From positions 147,356 through 211,355 of the forward strand of contig VXAY01005883.1 of assembly GCA_013399855.1 (NCBI GenBank): a DNA stretch of 64,000 nt, read 5' to 3'. The stretch comes from Oxyruncus cristatus (Eukaryota; Chordata; Aves; Passeriformes; Cotingidae). The translations under genes were made by a program, and so were the position numbers. This document shows, piece after piece, positions 1-12,570 of this stretch. How positions within the stretch are numbered: position 1 is the first letter of the stretch; each line of letters begins with the position of its first letter. The notes under the pieces were generated by a model that made no database searches, had not been told where the DNA came from, and worked only from the letters and a program-made list of their open reading frames with translations.

Positions 1-352
1 GCCTCTGTTACACACGGCCCGGCGGCCGGCAGCCTTTTCAGAAGTAGGGGGTATTTCGGTGCAAGTCAGACAGAGTAACCTCGTAGTAACCTCTAGTCTG
101 GCTCACAGCCACTCGGAGGACTCTGGAGGACTGTCCCTTGGTGCTGCGTTGATTAGATTTCTTCCCATAATACATCCAGTGTTTTTGCTCAGTAAACCTT
201 ACCGACAATTGAATCAAGGATAAAGAGTGAGAGGGGAAATAAAAGCTGATCTCCATGTGAAAATGGGCCATAAAATTAACAAGGTTCTCAACATCAAGTA
301 ATTCTGTCTGCTCTGTCGTGGCCAGAAAATCAGAGCCTGTAAAATACTTACA
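1..352 (-). other. Open minus-strand reading frame with a possible internal exon at 203-336
   Basis: On the minus strand a frame stays open from the poly-T tract down to a TGA near position 40, about 100 codons. Inside it, an acceptor-like site follows a long T run (AG at 337-338) and a donor-like GTAAGG lies at 197-202, which would define a 134-nt exon at 203-336. The translated segment (for example ELLDVENLVNFMAHFH) matches no family I recognise. The extreme left edge, 1-36, is GC-rich. It could be an exon of the leftward gene whose promoter seems to lie at the right edge, or chance. The acceptor is only moderate. Confidence 0.15.
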
Positions 353-364
353 CAGGCAAGGATG

Positions 365-382
365 AAAAAAAAAAAAAAAAAA
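365..382. repeat. A18 homopolymer
   Basis: An uninterrupted run of 18 A follows GATG. No LINE or SINE body is visible on its left side, so it is a simple repeat rather than a recognisable retroposon tail. Confidence 0.9.
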
Positions 383-3300
383 CCCCGACAAAAATATTCC
401 AGAATTTGTACAGCCATTTGAATGTTTAAACACACAGCACTTAAGAAATATAAAAGTTAAACTTCCCCTACTACATTTAAATATTTCCTTGTCCATATAT
501 TTTACATGCATCATTTCTGGATACTAGTCATGTTGGCAAACACACATTTTCCACAATCTTTTATGGTGCTGGGGAAATGTTAATATACAAGTCTCCTGAT
601 TTCCAAGTCTTGCAGCATCAACACTGCATAGAAAGCATGTTTACAAGAACAACCAAAAAAGCTACACACTGTTAAATAAAATGTCGATGATAACCTGGGA
701 CATACCAAGTCCACAGTATAGTAATTTTCCCTCTAAGAACATCAATGCATGGGGGTATAATAATCCCAGAACGCTCCCAAATCTTGCTGGATACTGAGAG
801 TGCCCCACTGTGGATCACCAATATTTTTTGCTGGAATGATCCTTAATTGCTGGAAATGGAACCAAACTCCAAATCATTGTCATTGGAAAGACAACTGTAA
901 CACTGAACATTCCAAATGAACAGCCCCCATTCCTTTAAGAAAGGAACACAACTTTCTATCAATAATGAATCACCCAGGCTCTGAGTAACAATTATAACAC
1001 TCACCTACTTGGTAATTAATGTAAGAGAAACTGTGATCTTTCTAACATACACATAACCTACTACCGAGTACTAGAGTTGAAAGGATAAACAGGATTGTCA
1101 TGACTTCAGCTATCCACACTGCATGATAACTGATAAAGTAAGTAAACTAAGTATATTGCAATACCTAGAGTAAAAGGAGAACAGAATACACAGGACTGCT
1201 TTAATAAGGCATGTGGGAATACACAAATTATTTATTTATATCGTCTCTCACAACACGTGCTTTCAGAAAGATCTGTCACCCCAAAGTGATCCACAGAGAT
1301 AGCAAGACTGGTACAGCATGCAACATTCATTTTTAAAGGTTTATAGCTGCAGCAAAATACCAAACTAGATCTTAAGTAGATCTACTCAAGCTACCCATGT
1401 TATCACAACCGGGACCAAATAACTTAGAAGCAAAAAGCCTTCCTGCTACATGAAAAGAGGTGTCTAATATCACAGAGAAACAATGGTAATGAACTTTAAA
1501 TACTGGCATTTGTTTGAGGTTTTCTTCCTTAGGTCCTTTATATGACTGACTCTGGTAAAGCAGTGTCAAGAAGCAACAATCAGACACAAAACAGCCAAGT
1601 AAAAAGTCATCATCACCAGAAGCCTAACACAGCTGATGCTGCATGGTAGCAAGGCCTTTCACTTCTGGAAACACAGACAGTACATTTCACAATTCTGTTT
1701 AAAAAGCTGGTGTTTTTGACCCTTTGACATTAACTGTGGTAAAGGAACGAAAGCTGCCCTTCACCTGGCACTAATTTACATTCCCACTGCTGCTCTGTAA
1801 TGGCCTTTGGAGGGTCCAAACACTGGGCAAACTAATCGCTTGCAAACTACTTGCAATCTATGTTCAGAGGGGAAAAGTCTTGCTTAAAAATAATTTAAAA
1901 AATCAAATAAAACATAACCTCAAGAATTTTCATGCAAGAAAATGAGATTTTTCATGAAGGTCCTTTATGTGTTTTGGAGCTTAAAACAATTGTGTTGTTT
2001 AAATATGATATATTTTGCACAAATGCCCCTTCAAATATTCAAACACAACTCAAGTTTCCTGAGTGCCATGCTCTTTCTATATCCAACATCTCCTTTTCAG
2101 AAAAGGCTCAGACACTTGATATACTCCACTGTGACACTCTGCCCTCTACCACTGAAACATGCCACTGTAGGACGAATTCAACATACACTAACCACAAACC
2201 CTAGTAAGAGGCCTATGAAGTCTTCATTTGTGCCATAGGTATAGTAAATTAAACCCCTATATTCCTGAAAGTTTATGTGACACAGGGATGTGCAATAATT
2301 TACAAAAACGTGTATCAGCATCACTAAGAACAAGCTGCTTCCATGAACTGCTGAGAAAAGTCAAAGTACAGAAATGGAGGCTGGATTCTGCAGGGAATCT
2401 ACCCTGTTTTCCATGCACTCCACTGCCCTAGCATTTAGGGGAACCCTAGGGCTTTCCCTTGCCTCGGGCACAACAATGGTCAACAGCCCTTCTTGGAATT
2501 CTTGGAAAGCTGCAGACCTCAGCTGAGAGATCCCAAAAGAGAGTTATTAATGCAGGCATCGTTAGCTGTGTGCTCTGCCGGTGGAATACATCATGCCTGC
2601 TATTTCAGAGCAGAGAATTCTGGCCAGCATTGTCCTCCCAAGTTCATCATATGCTCCCATGTGCCATGAGAGTAACAGAGGGGACAGAGCAAGTCCCACA
2701 TTCCTTCCAGTTCGTCAGCTCTGAACAAGGCTTGTGACACCACACTAAAGAGTCGAGGGCAGTTTCCAGAAGGTACGTGCAGATAACTCACCCCAAGCAC
2801 TTCAGCTACCACACAGAGAAGTGTTCCTTTCTCCTCAGTGTGTCTGTCTGCAACGTACACTCTGGTGGCTCACACACAGGAATCTGATGTTTGAGAGTTC
2901 AGCTAAAAATAGAGGGCAATAAAGTTCTGCCAAAAGAGGTGTCTGCTCTGGATCGTTCCACCAGCAAATGGTGTTTCCAAAAACTACGTGAGGAACCCCC
3001 CACATGGCTGCTCTCCAGATGCTGGCCATGCAGACATCTCAAGGAAGCAGAGGAACATGCTTGCTGCCTGTTAAAATGAAACACGTAATGGGAAGAGACC
3101 TAAGGGAGCAGAAAAACAGAAAATATAAGTCCTCCTGACTGCTACTTCAAAAAAATCCTGTCATATATTAAGATAGGGCTTATCAAAGCAGTAAATAATT
3201 TAAAGAAGTCTTGACACAAATGCCTTGTTTGAATCCTGCCTGCTGGGACAGCTGTCCCTAGGAAGGATGCACTTACGTGTACACATCACAAAAATACAGC

Positions 3301-5166
3301 TATGAATGCTATGAATGCATAAGGCTGGGAAGGACTATCATAAACTGCCTGGTACTCTGAAGGCACTTTCAATTTCTGAATTAATGGAAAAACACTTATT
3401 AATCCCCCAAGGAAGCCGTATTTCAGAAACCATGTAAAAAATGCTCTCCTGGAAGAGGAAAGCAAAAGTTATTAACTTCTAGGTACACCTTCAGAGAATT
3501 GACCAGAAATCCAGAAGTCTTAACTCTGTAACCTGTGATCCGTGTCCACATCATCTGCACTTCTGGCTCCAATTTCACCTCAACTAAACTTGCTTTGCAT
3601 TGAGTTATTTTTTGTTATATAAATACCTATTTGTGGAGGCTACTGTTCAACTGAAACCAAAAATCTTTTTCAGAACTTCCCCCTTTCTTTATCTTGGGGC
3701 AACAAGCACGGTGGAAACTAACCAGTAACTCACATGAGACGATGATGGGCGGTTTCGGTCCAACGCCGTGGTCCTGCCGGTTTCGTGACTGAAAACATCA
3801 CTGCTTCTTGCTGAGCCTTTGGAAAAAAGCAAAGCCTTTCATCCGTACAACAACTGAGGCTCAGTCTCAGAGAGTAAGTGACCCAAAAGCCCACTTATGA
3901 GAAAACCCACGGGGAAGTGAAAATAGAGGTAAGATAAAGGTATGCTCTTAGTGTAGCTGGTTATTTGCTGGAATATGGTGCTGATACTTTTATTCTCAAG
4001 TTGTGTTAAAAATCCTCTTAGTTAATATGCTGTTAACATGACTGAGTTATGCAGTTCACCTTTTTATCACTAACAACCTTGACAAGTATATTTGGAGCAT
4101 ACTGGAGGATCTTCAAAGTAATTTATAAACACTAATGATAACGAACCATTAATCCTTATTTTGCAGGTGAAGAACAGATGTACGAGATACCGTGCTTTTG
4201 TGCGAATCACTGCAGCAGAGGCAGAAACCGAACTTCAGTTACGTACAACTTCTACTACCCCTAGGTGCTATAAACAGCTTTCTGAAAAAGCATGGTAGGC
4301 ATGGGAAGCTGTCCCGAGAAATAAATAGGAAGAACCACTTTCCAGTGTAATCCCCTTAAAAGGAAGTCTAGCATCTGTACACAACTCTCACCTCAAAAGC
4401 CAAATTCAAAACCCAAGAACAAACAGCACATGCTGTATTTTTAGAGAGAACTTTAGTCAGGTGAGGCAATTTCTCTGTCCCAACTTGCTGCCCCACATGA
4501 CAGCAACCCCTACCTGGTAATTGGTCTTGTTTGGAGGATATACTCCTTGTTATGTAATTCCAGATACTTCTTGCAGCTTTAAGCTTTTACTGTACTTACA
4601 TGGGTGAGAAAGAAAGGAAGAATGACTCTACAGAAGGAGTTTCAGATGCTTTATTTTTACTGCCAAACACACCGTTTTCTGAGGTGTTTGGCACTAAGGG
4701 TGCAATGTATTAAGATGATTGATTGATTGCATTTTAAAAATAGAAGTACTGTTCTGATACCGGGATTAACTATTATCATTAAGATATGGCAGAATTTTAA
4801 ACAGCTTTGAAGCTGCACCCTACTGAGAATGTAAGGCACCCTTTCCCATATTACACACACAAAGCAGATAATTTCACAGAAGAACCAGGTAAATGCCACT
4901 AACTTCACTCCTCACATGGGGAGTACTACATTCCTAGGACCACAGGAACAACTCCATAATGTCCCTTCAATTCCCATCACACATTTTTAGTTTGCTTTCA
5001 GTAAATTTTTAGCCTCCCCCCTTTTTTTCCAAAGAACATTATGTTGCTCTATTGAAGAAGTTCAATTATAGCTTTTTCAAAGGTTCTAATTTTTAGATAT
5101 CCTATATATTTTTTTATCAAATCTTGGTTATCAAATGGGCTGCAAATAATATTTAGAATAAATGGT
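383..5166. other. Non-coding DNA, nothing recognised
   Basis: Moderately AT-rich unique-looking sequence. All frames are short (under about 125 codons) and overlap on both strands. A nine-base word is duplicated in tandem at about 3301-3318 and a short GATT repeat sits at about 4719-4731. No RNA gene, LTR or CR1 end was seen. Likely intronic or intergenic. Confidence 0.6.
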
Positions 5167-5749
5167 TGTGATGTGCTGGGCTGGGGTAGAGTTACATTTC
5201 TTCCCAGTAGCTGGTAGGGGCTGTGCTTTGCATTTGTGCTGGAGCAGTGCTGGTAACACAGGGATGTTTTAGTTCTTGCTGAGCAGGGCCTGCACAGAGC
5301 CAAGGCCTTTTCTGCTCCCCACCCACCCCACCGGCGAGGGGCCGGGGGGGCACAAGGAGTTGGGAGGGGACACGGCCAGGACGGCTGATCCCAGCTGGCC
5401 ACAGGGACATCCCAGACCATGTGGGGTGATGCTCAGCATATAGAGCTGGGGGAGAAGGAGGAAGGGGGGATGTTGGGAGTGATGGCGTTTGTCTTGCCAA
5501 GTCACCGTGCCCGTGACGGAGCCCGGCTTTCCTGGGATGGCTGACCACCCGCCTGCCATGGGAAGTGGGGAATCAATGTCCTGTCTGGCTTTGCTTGTGC
5601 ACAGCCCTTGCTTTCCCCATTAAACTGCCTTCATCTCAACACAGGGATTTTCTCCCTTTTACCTTTCCAATTCTCTCCCTGTCCCACGGCAGGGGAGGGA
5701 GCGGGCAGCTGTGAGGGGCTGAGCTGCTGCTGAGGGTTAAACCATGACA
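5167..5749 (+). mobile_element. Solitary endogenous retrovirus LTR (songbird ERVL-like)
   Basis: The segment begins TGTGATGTGCTGGGCTGGGG and ends GGTTAAACCATGACA, the TG...CA boundaries of a retroviral LTR. It holds a degraded TATA-like word (CATATAGAG, about 5437) in a promoter-like position and an ATTAAA polyadenylation signal at 5619-5624, in the order expected for U3-R-U5 on the plus strand. I recognise the overall sequence as a very abundant songbird LTR type, probably of the ERVL (class III) group; the class is from memory. No gag, pol or env and no second LTR lie nearby, so it is a solo LTR left by recombination. The flanking five bases (ATGGT and ACAGC) do not match, so no target-site duplication survives or the edges are off by a few bases. 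The GC-rich minus-strand frames in this span are byproducts of the LTR. Confidence 0.85.
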
Positions 5750-5993
5750 ACAGCATCATTTGGTGGCCCAGTACAGTGTAAGCAGGCTCTGACTGAGAGC
5801 TGGGTGAGTGACTGCAGCTACAGGGAGACACTGCCAGCAGCACATTCGTGCCAGCAGAAAAGAACAGTTGATGGCATCTACCCAAGGTTAGCTCCTCAAA
5901 TTCGGGAGCTGGTTTTCTTCCAGACACTGTAAAGTCGCTTGTTTAAACGCAGCCGGTCGGCAACAATTAAGTGTCTAAATAAAACATGCAGAT

Positions 5994-6450
5994 TTGGTGC
6001 TCCTTTTGAAAGCCCCTCCATGCCATGCTGTTTATTTTCTATTTCTCACAGTCTTCATTATCCAACAATCAGGCTACAAAATGGCGGTCGCAGTGAGGCA
6101 GACATTTTGTAACCGCCTCATTAAAGCCCAGTGGAACAATGGAGACGCCCCGAGTGAAAAGCAGCCACCCGAGGAGCCAAAGGGAGTGCGCGGCTCTGCG
6201 ACCAGCGAGCTTCTAAGCAAACCCTTTACCTTATTTTGTAGCAAAGTTAAAACCAAGCTGCACCGAAAAGCCACCCAAGAGCCTTTTACCAAAGCGCAGG
6301 CACAACGCAGTCGAGAGCGGCCCTTTTCCAACCCTCTCATTTGGGCAAGTGCAGCTCATCGCCCCTGTGAGCAGAGACTCTTCCGTGCCCGTCTACTGGG
6401 AGCCATATGGACTGAAGACCACCCATTGACAGTGACTCAGGCACTGTAAT
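5994..6450 (+). other. High-complexity element, candidate conserved non-coding sequence or exon
   Basis: A plus-strand frame is open for 151 codons to a TAA at 6449, but its first codon is TTG. A strong acceptor (long pyrimidine stretch ending TTTCTCACAG, AG at about 6049-6050) precedes the dense part. The minus strand is also open for 88 codons. CpGs are scattered although the neighbourhood is AT-rich, and a YY1-like word (CAAAATGGCGGTC, 6077-6089) and an SOX-like AACAATGG are present. No protein family is recognisable. Freedom from stops on both strands plus complex composition is typical of deeply conserved enhancers and of some alternative exons. Inference only; no alignment was possible. 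Confidence 0.3.
6077..6089 (+). promoter_or_regulatory. YY1-like binding word
   Basis: CAAAATGGCGGTC matches the YY1 core (AANATGGCGGC) with one late mismatch. It lies inside the 5994-6450 element. YY1 sites occur at promoters, enhancers and some retroelements; occupancy cannot be judged from sequence. Confidence 0.3.
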
Positions 6451-9400
6451 CTTAACCACATTCTTCCCCTGGAAGTCCAGACACCAGTGTTTTCTATTAC
6501 AGTTCCATGAACTTCACAGTCTTCAGCACAGCTTTAAGAGCACTTGCAACAGAACTAGCAAGGGAACACTTAAAGAGTGGAGCCTACAGCTCCCTCTCTG
6601 CAGACGACTTCTCATTCCAGTTGAACTCCCATGTCCAATAAGCTAGGGACAGCTAAAGCAGAATAAAGTAATACCACAGCCGATAAAAGCAAATAGCGCC
6701 AAGAATTAATAAGCACAATCTTTTCCTTTTTTAATTGTGTGCCCACCAGCCTCCTCATAGAAGTATTAGCAACTGATGGATCATAAGAAGCAAATATGCA
6801 AATCTTCAGGAAAAACTGCAAAGCACATGCTATTCATTAAAGATTTAGGTACCTGCCAAATTACAGGCTTAGAGATTCAGATAATTTTATGCTTTTTCCT
6901 GAGGGAAAAGATAAAAAACAAACCACCTAAAAACAAAGCCCGAAACACCTTTCTACCACAGGAAAACAATGCTTTTGTCACCCTCCTATAAACAAAATAT
7001 GGCTCAGGGGATTTTGCTTGCAGTTTTTTTAATGACACAAAATAATCAAAGCCACTGAGCTAATGATATATTTGAAAAGGGTGATAGGTGTAAAAAACCC
7101 CAAACCACCCTGGACTTATATAATGAAAGAAAATAAACACTATTAATTTTAATGCAGCTCTGACTTTGAGGGACCTGTAATATAGGAATGAAACCCAACA
7201 AAACAGGTAAGGAATAATGACATAGGCATGCTGAAAACACAGGCATTACATGGGTACACTGACGCTAGAAGAGATCAGGCTGAAGCATTTCTGTTCCCTC
7301 TGTTCCTAGGAGGACTCGTGTATGATGCTGCTATTTGATATTCAATGAACCAGGTCACGGAACAGGCAACCAAAAGGGGAGAAAGGGCTGGTCCTTTAAA
7401 GCCAAAGTTAGGAAACCCTTTGCAGCATGCAGGTGGCAGGTGAACCAGCTACCTGGGAAAACAGTCTGAAGAAGCTTATTTTGAAACTTTATCTTTTTGA
7501 AGAAAGCCTATGAGCCTGACTGTTCAAAGAAAACTACTCTGAGGCTCCAGAGAGAGCAGGGTCAAATATTCTCAGAAAAGAGAAGAATTTAGCCTACAGT
7601 TTACATAGGACTGTGAGGCATTTGCCAGTAACCCCGTATCTGCTTTTACCTGTGAGACATTTGCACGCTACTCACTGACCCTTCCCTTATGGGAAACTGA
7701 GAGACACAGCCAGTGAAAGGGGCTTTGTCTGGGCCACCTAGAGCTGTGGTATAAGAGGAGAGGAGGAGGAGGATCCCTGCCCGGGCCAGGCACTGTCCCA
7801 GGCACCGGGCTGCTGTTCCACGTGGTGGGGTCGCACTCCCGACGGTGCTGGTGCAGGCCCCAGGACAGCCCTGCTCCACGGACACGCTGTTCCCAGCCAG
7901 CTGCAGCTCCCAGGGACGGCTCTTGCAGCACTGAACGGACCGGCCCAACCCCGGCTGCCTGCCACGCTTACCACGCTCTGCTCAGCGGTTACACCCAGCG
8001 CTAAACCCACCAGCTCAAAGGCAACCTTGCTCGCAGTTGTCCTTTGGTTTTGTTACAAGCCCCCAAAATCAAAAGAATTCTGAGTTTTGTTACAAACTTA
8101 AAGCAGGCCAAGGTTCATGAAGAAGTTCATGGGTCATCACCCTATAGAGTTAAGCTAACTTTAATGTAAGCTGGGAGAAAAAAGTCTTTCAGTTAGCACA
8201 AGGTTTCACACTGGAAGTGTGGGAAACTCATGGTTTGACAAAATTTCCTTGCAAACCCAGGTGAAGTTCAGTGGTTTCTGGGATATTTCACAAAGACTAT
8301 CTGGATTCCTCTGAACTTCAAACTCAAAGCAGAATCCAGCAGCTGCAAACTTAAACACAGCAAGACAAAGATTAGGAAAAAAATGTCTGCATGGGCTCCT
8401 GGGAAGAATATACTGCGTTCCACCTGCTGACACTGGAAAAAACAGAAGCCTACACACCCTACAGTTCCAGTCCAATTTAACTAAAAACACTGAGGAGGGA
8501 TGGCAGAGGCACAGTTCTCACACTTTTGACATACTAAGTGAGGTACCTGTGCATGCTCTCCGGAGTCCCCATCCACACTGCTGCTCCCGTGGCTCCTCAC
8601 ACCCATTCCCAGCAGCTCTGCAGTGCCATCCTGACAGCCCCTTTTCCAGAGCCACCAAAGCTACCAAAGCCAGCTGTCAACACTTAACAGAGTACAAAAG
8701 GGTCCTAGCCCTTAAATTTGGAGAACTGGAATTAAAAAGACAAAACCTGTAAGCAAGAGAGAGAAGTGGAAGAATACGTGAGCATCACTGGCCCCAGCAA
8801 TGTAACTTATCAGCTTTGGTTTTCTGTATGTTAGAATAGGAATAATCATGGGTTTTTTCTAAATTTTGAAAGCTTTTCTTAATAGGACTGCAAACAGGAG
8901 AATCCATGTGCAGCGTATGCAGTGGCAGGGCAAAAGGTGACAATGACCTGAGAAACAACGGGGAAACAAAACAAAAGTAAGGGACTGTAAGCAGCAAAAA
9001 GAAAAAGGTAAAGTAGGAAAGGAAAAGCGAGATGATTACAGACAGAGGAGCATAAGGATTCAAAAACAACCAGCAAATATTAGGAAAAAGTTTTAGAAAT
9101 CAGTGAACAGGAATAAAAAGACTAAGCATGTTAATTATGGCACATTTCTCTGACATGTTTTTTTTCCTTAAGTGTAGCAAACCTTTTGAGCAGTAAAGAA
9201 TTTTGAGTCTACTTTTAAATCCCTAGAGAAGAAATTTAAATCCTAAATTTTGTCATCCCACTTTTGGTTTTTGGGGTTCCACTTCTTTGGTGAACTATTC
9301 CCTAGTCATGTGTAAATGCAGGAAATCACACATGCTGATCCTAGAATAATACCCCCTGACTCCTCAAGTCTCCAGTTATCCCTAACAGAGCAAAGCCATA

Positions 9401-12089
9401 GGGAAGTAGCCATTTGTATTAAACAGCAGCATTCTACCTCACACTGCCATTTCTGCCTGACTCAGGGAAGTCTGGAAAAGGAAGAGCAGGAAAATATTTC
9501 GGGGAGAAGCACTAAGTATCACATCTAGTTTTTTATGATATAGTTCGGTGTCTGTTTTTGACAAATAGATAGCCTAATGGAAGAACTTCATAGTTGCATA
9601 GACAAAAGACATTTGGCTTGATACAGCTGTGAGAATAGAAGGACTGCAGTTTTTGATTGCAAACCTGGAGAATGCTAAAGTTGTAAAAATCATCTGGATA
9701 AAATGAGTTACACCAACAACAAACCCCAGAGCGGTCCTTTGTTAGTTTAAAAAGTACTGGGTCCCCTGTTATGATCTCATGTATCTGTACCTACACACCT
9801 CCTTTCTTCATCATTTATGTAAGACCAGTAGCCGTGACAACTAAAAGAACTGTTTTAATAAACCAGTGTCCCCCTATATTTTAAATACTGCTGGTTCCTG
9901 AGAAAAAGAAATCCACCCCCCCAGCTCCAAAGATTTACAAAATAATATAACACAAAAAGAAGCCAAAGGAGGAAAAAAGATAACCCTGCACACCAAATTA
10001 ATTTTGCAGGCAGGTGGTATTTCTGGTTCACAACTCCCAGCACAACTTTACTGCCTCTTATAAGCTTTATTACCCATAGCTCCAACATCTCAACTTCCTT
10101 CTGTGCCCCTACAGTAAACCAATCCAAATCCCTCTCTCTTAACTGGGTTCCAATAAAATAAGCATAACGATGCATAATGCAAGTATTGCAAGGACAGAGT
10201 TAAAGGCTGAGAGCTCTGTACCTCCTGAGACCAGGAGGGACTGGCTGTGAGGTAGCACTGAGAGGGAGGCAGAGCCTGCACCTCTGAGCAAACAGCCTTC
10301 AGGAGGGACAGCTCTGAGGAGCAGGCGAGTAACAAGCCCAAAGTTCACTTGTAGTTACAGAGAGATGGAGGTGGATTGCTTAGCAAGGTAGGAGCAGAGC
10401 CTGTTGGAAATTCTGGGAAGGGAAACATGAGCACGTGCTTCCCTGCAGTGAAATGCTAACTGTCTTCCCTGCCTGTTGGCGTTCTTCAGACAGGGACTTC
10501 TGTGCACTGAGGGCTGGCCTGGGGGGTTTCCACTTACACCAAAACCTTACCCAGACCACTAAGAGTTCACAGAAAAGATACAAAGGAGTACAGTCACACA
10601 CTGTCAGGGCAGACGAAATCAAAATCCCAGCAGACATTCCTGTTCCTACCACGTTCTGGCCCACAGGTTTCCCTGGATATTGCAGCCATGACAGTGCAAC
10701 TAAGTTTCATTATCAACGCTAATTCGACAACAATTTAACAGAGTAAGTAGTTTGAATTAGCGTTTCTTTTAGGAATTCTGGGCTGGCAACAGTAAAATCT
10801 GTCAGTCTGAAGTGACAACTGAGACTTTAAACTTCAGGTTTGCCTCCATTGCAACATAAGGAACTGCATTTCTACCCCCAGGTACATAATCATTCTCCTG
10901 CCAACCGGAATGAGTTTTCAGCCACCTCAGAGTGCTTCAAACTAACAAGCACAGGTAGTGTGAGCAGCAGCACACTGGTACCAAGTCTGATCCATCTGCC
11001 TTGGACCCTTAAAGTATTATTTATTTTCTGAAATACTTCTAGAACTGTGTCATTAACAACATGCTTCTGATTTTACATGGAACCTGCTTTTTAAAGATAC
11101 TCTGGAGCATAAATTCTGCATAAACTACTCCATATATGTTTTTTACTTTGAAAAGCTTCCCCCTCTGCCACACTACATATTACTGAGTAGGAATCACAGA
11201 TTACCTACTTTAGAATCATTATTTACAGTTTAATGTTCAAAATTTCCATCTTTTATTCCTTCACAATTATGGAAGAAATAATCTCACATATTAATGGGAG
11301 TTTGCCTTAAGAAAGCATTTAAAGAAGCCAACAATAATAAGCTTAGTGAAGGCCATTCTTCTGCCTTTTGTCAATATTTTCATAGCGACCAATAGATCAA
11401 ACAAGATACTTTTAAGGCTTTTTTTTCCCTCTTGGTAAATCATAAATACTTTGGTATATTTCATTTCAAAATGAGCTTCCTGTGGATCAGGCTAACACAA
11501 CGGATTAAGAAAACCTTCACAAACCCTGCTATATCTTAGATGGAAAAGTACACAAAATGTTCTTTTGCCATCTCCCCCATTCCTCTTTCCTCTATACCTA
11601 AGGACTGAGCTGTCTATGCTAATCAAAAAAAAGTTTCTTAGTCCTGTTCTGAGGCTTCAAAACACTGTAATACGTACTCTTTCTAAATAAATGATTTCAG
11701 ACTATATTCAGAGAAAAATACTCAAGTGCCTAAATATTAGCTATACCATACAGATACAGCTGGCATATTCAGAGACATAACATTCCCCCCTGCAAGATGA
11801 AAAGCAAAGGGAATCCTTGTGTTTTGTGCCAGTCTGCACAGGTACTACTTGGTGTCTGTTTTTGAGAGAAGGGTTCAAAACATGTTTGAAGACTCAATGG
11901 AGTGTTACTCTCAGATCTGTACCAGTTTTAAACCTTCCGAAGCAAGGTCAGGAGACACTTCTGCCTGGTGAGAGGTTTTCGTAAGACTTGACCAACTTTT
12001 CCCTGCAAGGGCATTGGCCAGACTCAGAAAATAGTCCTCTGCAATACCTGCTTGTCAGAGGGGCTTTATTGCAGCCCTGATTGTCTTTC
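6451..12089. other. Non-coding DNA, nothing recognised
   Basis: Unique-looking, mostly AT-rich. A modestly GC-rich patch at about 7770-7995 carries short overlapping frames on both strands that look like composition effects. An inverted repeat at 10715-10764 is listed separately. No transposon ends or RNA genes were recognised. Confidence 0.6.
10715..10764. repeat. Inverted repeat, 11-bp arms and 28-nt loop
   Basis: AACGCTAATTC at 10715-10725 is the exact reverse complement of GAATTAGCGTT at 10754-10764. Each arm carries a homeodomain-type TAATT core. The loop contains GTAAGTAG, a donor-like word. It could be a hairpin in RNA or two oppositely oriented homeodomain sites. Confidence 0.8.
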
Positions 12090-12570
12090 GTGCTGTCCTT
12101 CTGTCCTTCCTGGTTACACGTGCCCAAGGGCCCCTCAGTGAAAGGCAGAGCACAGCAGTTCACTGCTTTAGCACGTGGACACCAGCCCGCAGTTACTGGA
12201 CAGGCTGGGCTCGGTGCCTGCCCCACTACCAGGCAAGTCCTGCTCCTGGACACAGCTTCAGCAGCAACTGCAGGCCTGGGCCAGCCTGGGGCAGAAGTGA
12301 GGGCAGCAGTGGCAGGGGTGGCAGTGACAGCCCTGTGGCTGAGGCTGTGCCACGGCCCCCGGGTGGAGGGGTCCTGGCTGAACTGCCTTCTTCCTCCTGC
12401 AGCTGGGTCAGAGAACAGACTCCTACAAGTAGAAGTGACAGAACAAGCTTTCTGTTTGACAAACAACCACCTCTTCCAGCTGGCCCAGGCAGCTGTGATG
12501 TCCCTCCACAGAAGCGGCCTGGGATCACCACTTCCTTAGGTGTCTGGTGCCCTGCTTGGCCCTCATCCAA
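12090..12570. other. GC-rich block, no gene recognised
   Basis: Rich in GC and CAG/CTG-type words but with few CpGs. Long overlapping frames (114 to 172 codons) occur on both strands, as expected in stop-poor GC-rich sequence, and none resembles a known domain. Best treated as non-coding. Confidence 0.4.

Noticed and set aside
5162..5754. Target-site duplication around the solo LTR
   Set aside because: The adjacent five-base flanks (ATGGT and ACAGC) do not match and shifting by a few bases gave nothing better.
5049..5927. Minus-strand frames of about 96 to 123 codons
   Set aside because: They lie in or across the solo LTR and are antisense to it; the LTR explains the sequence.
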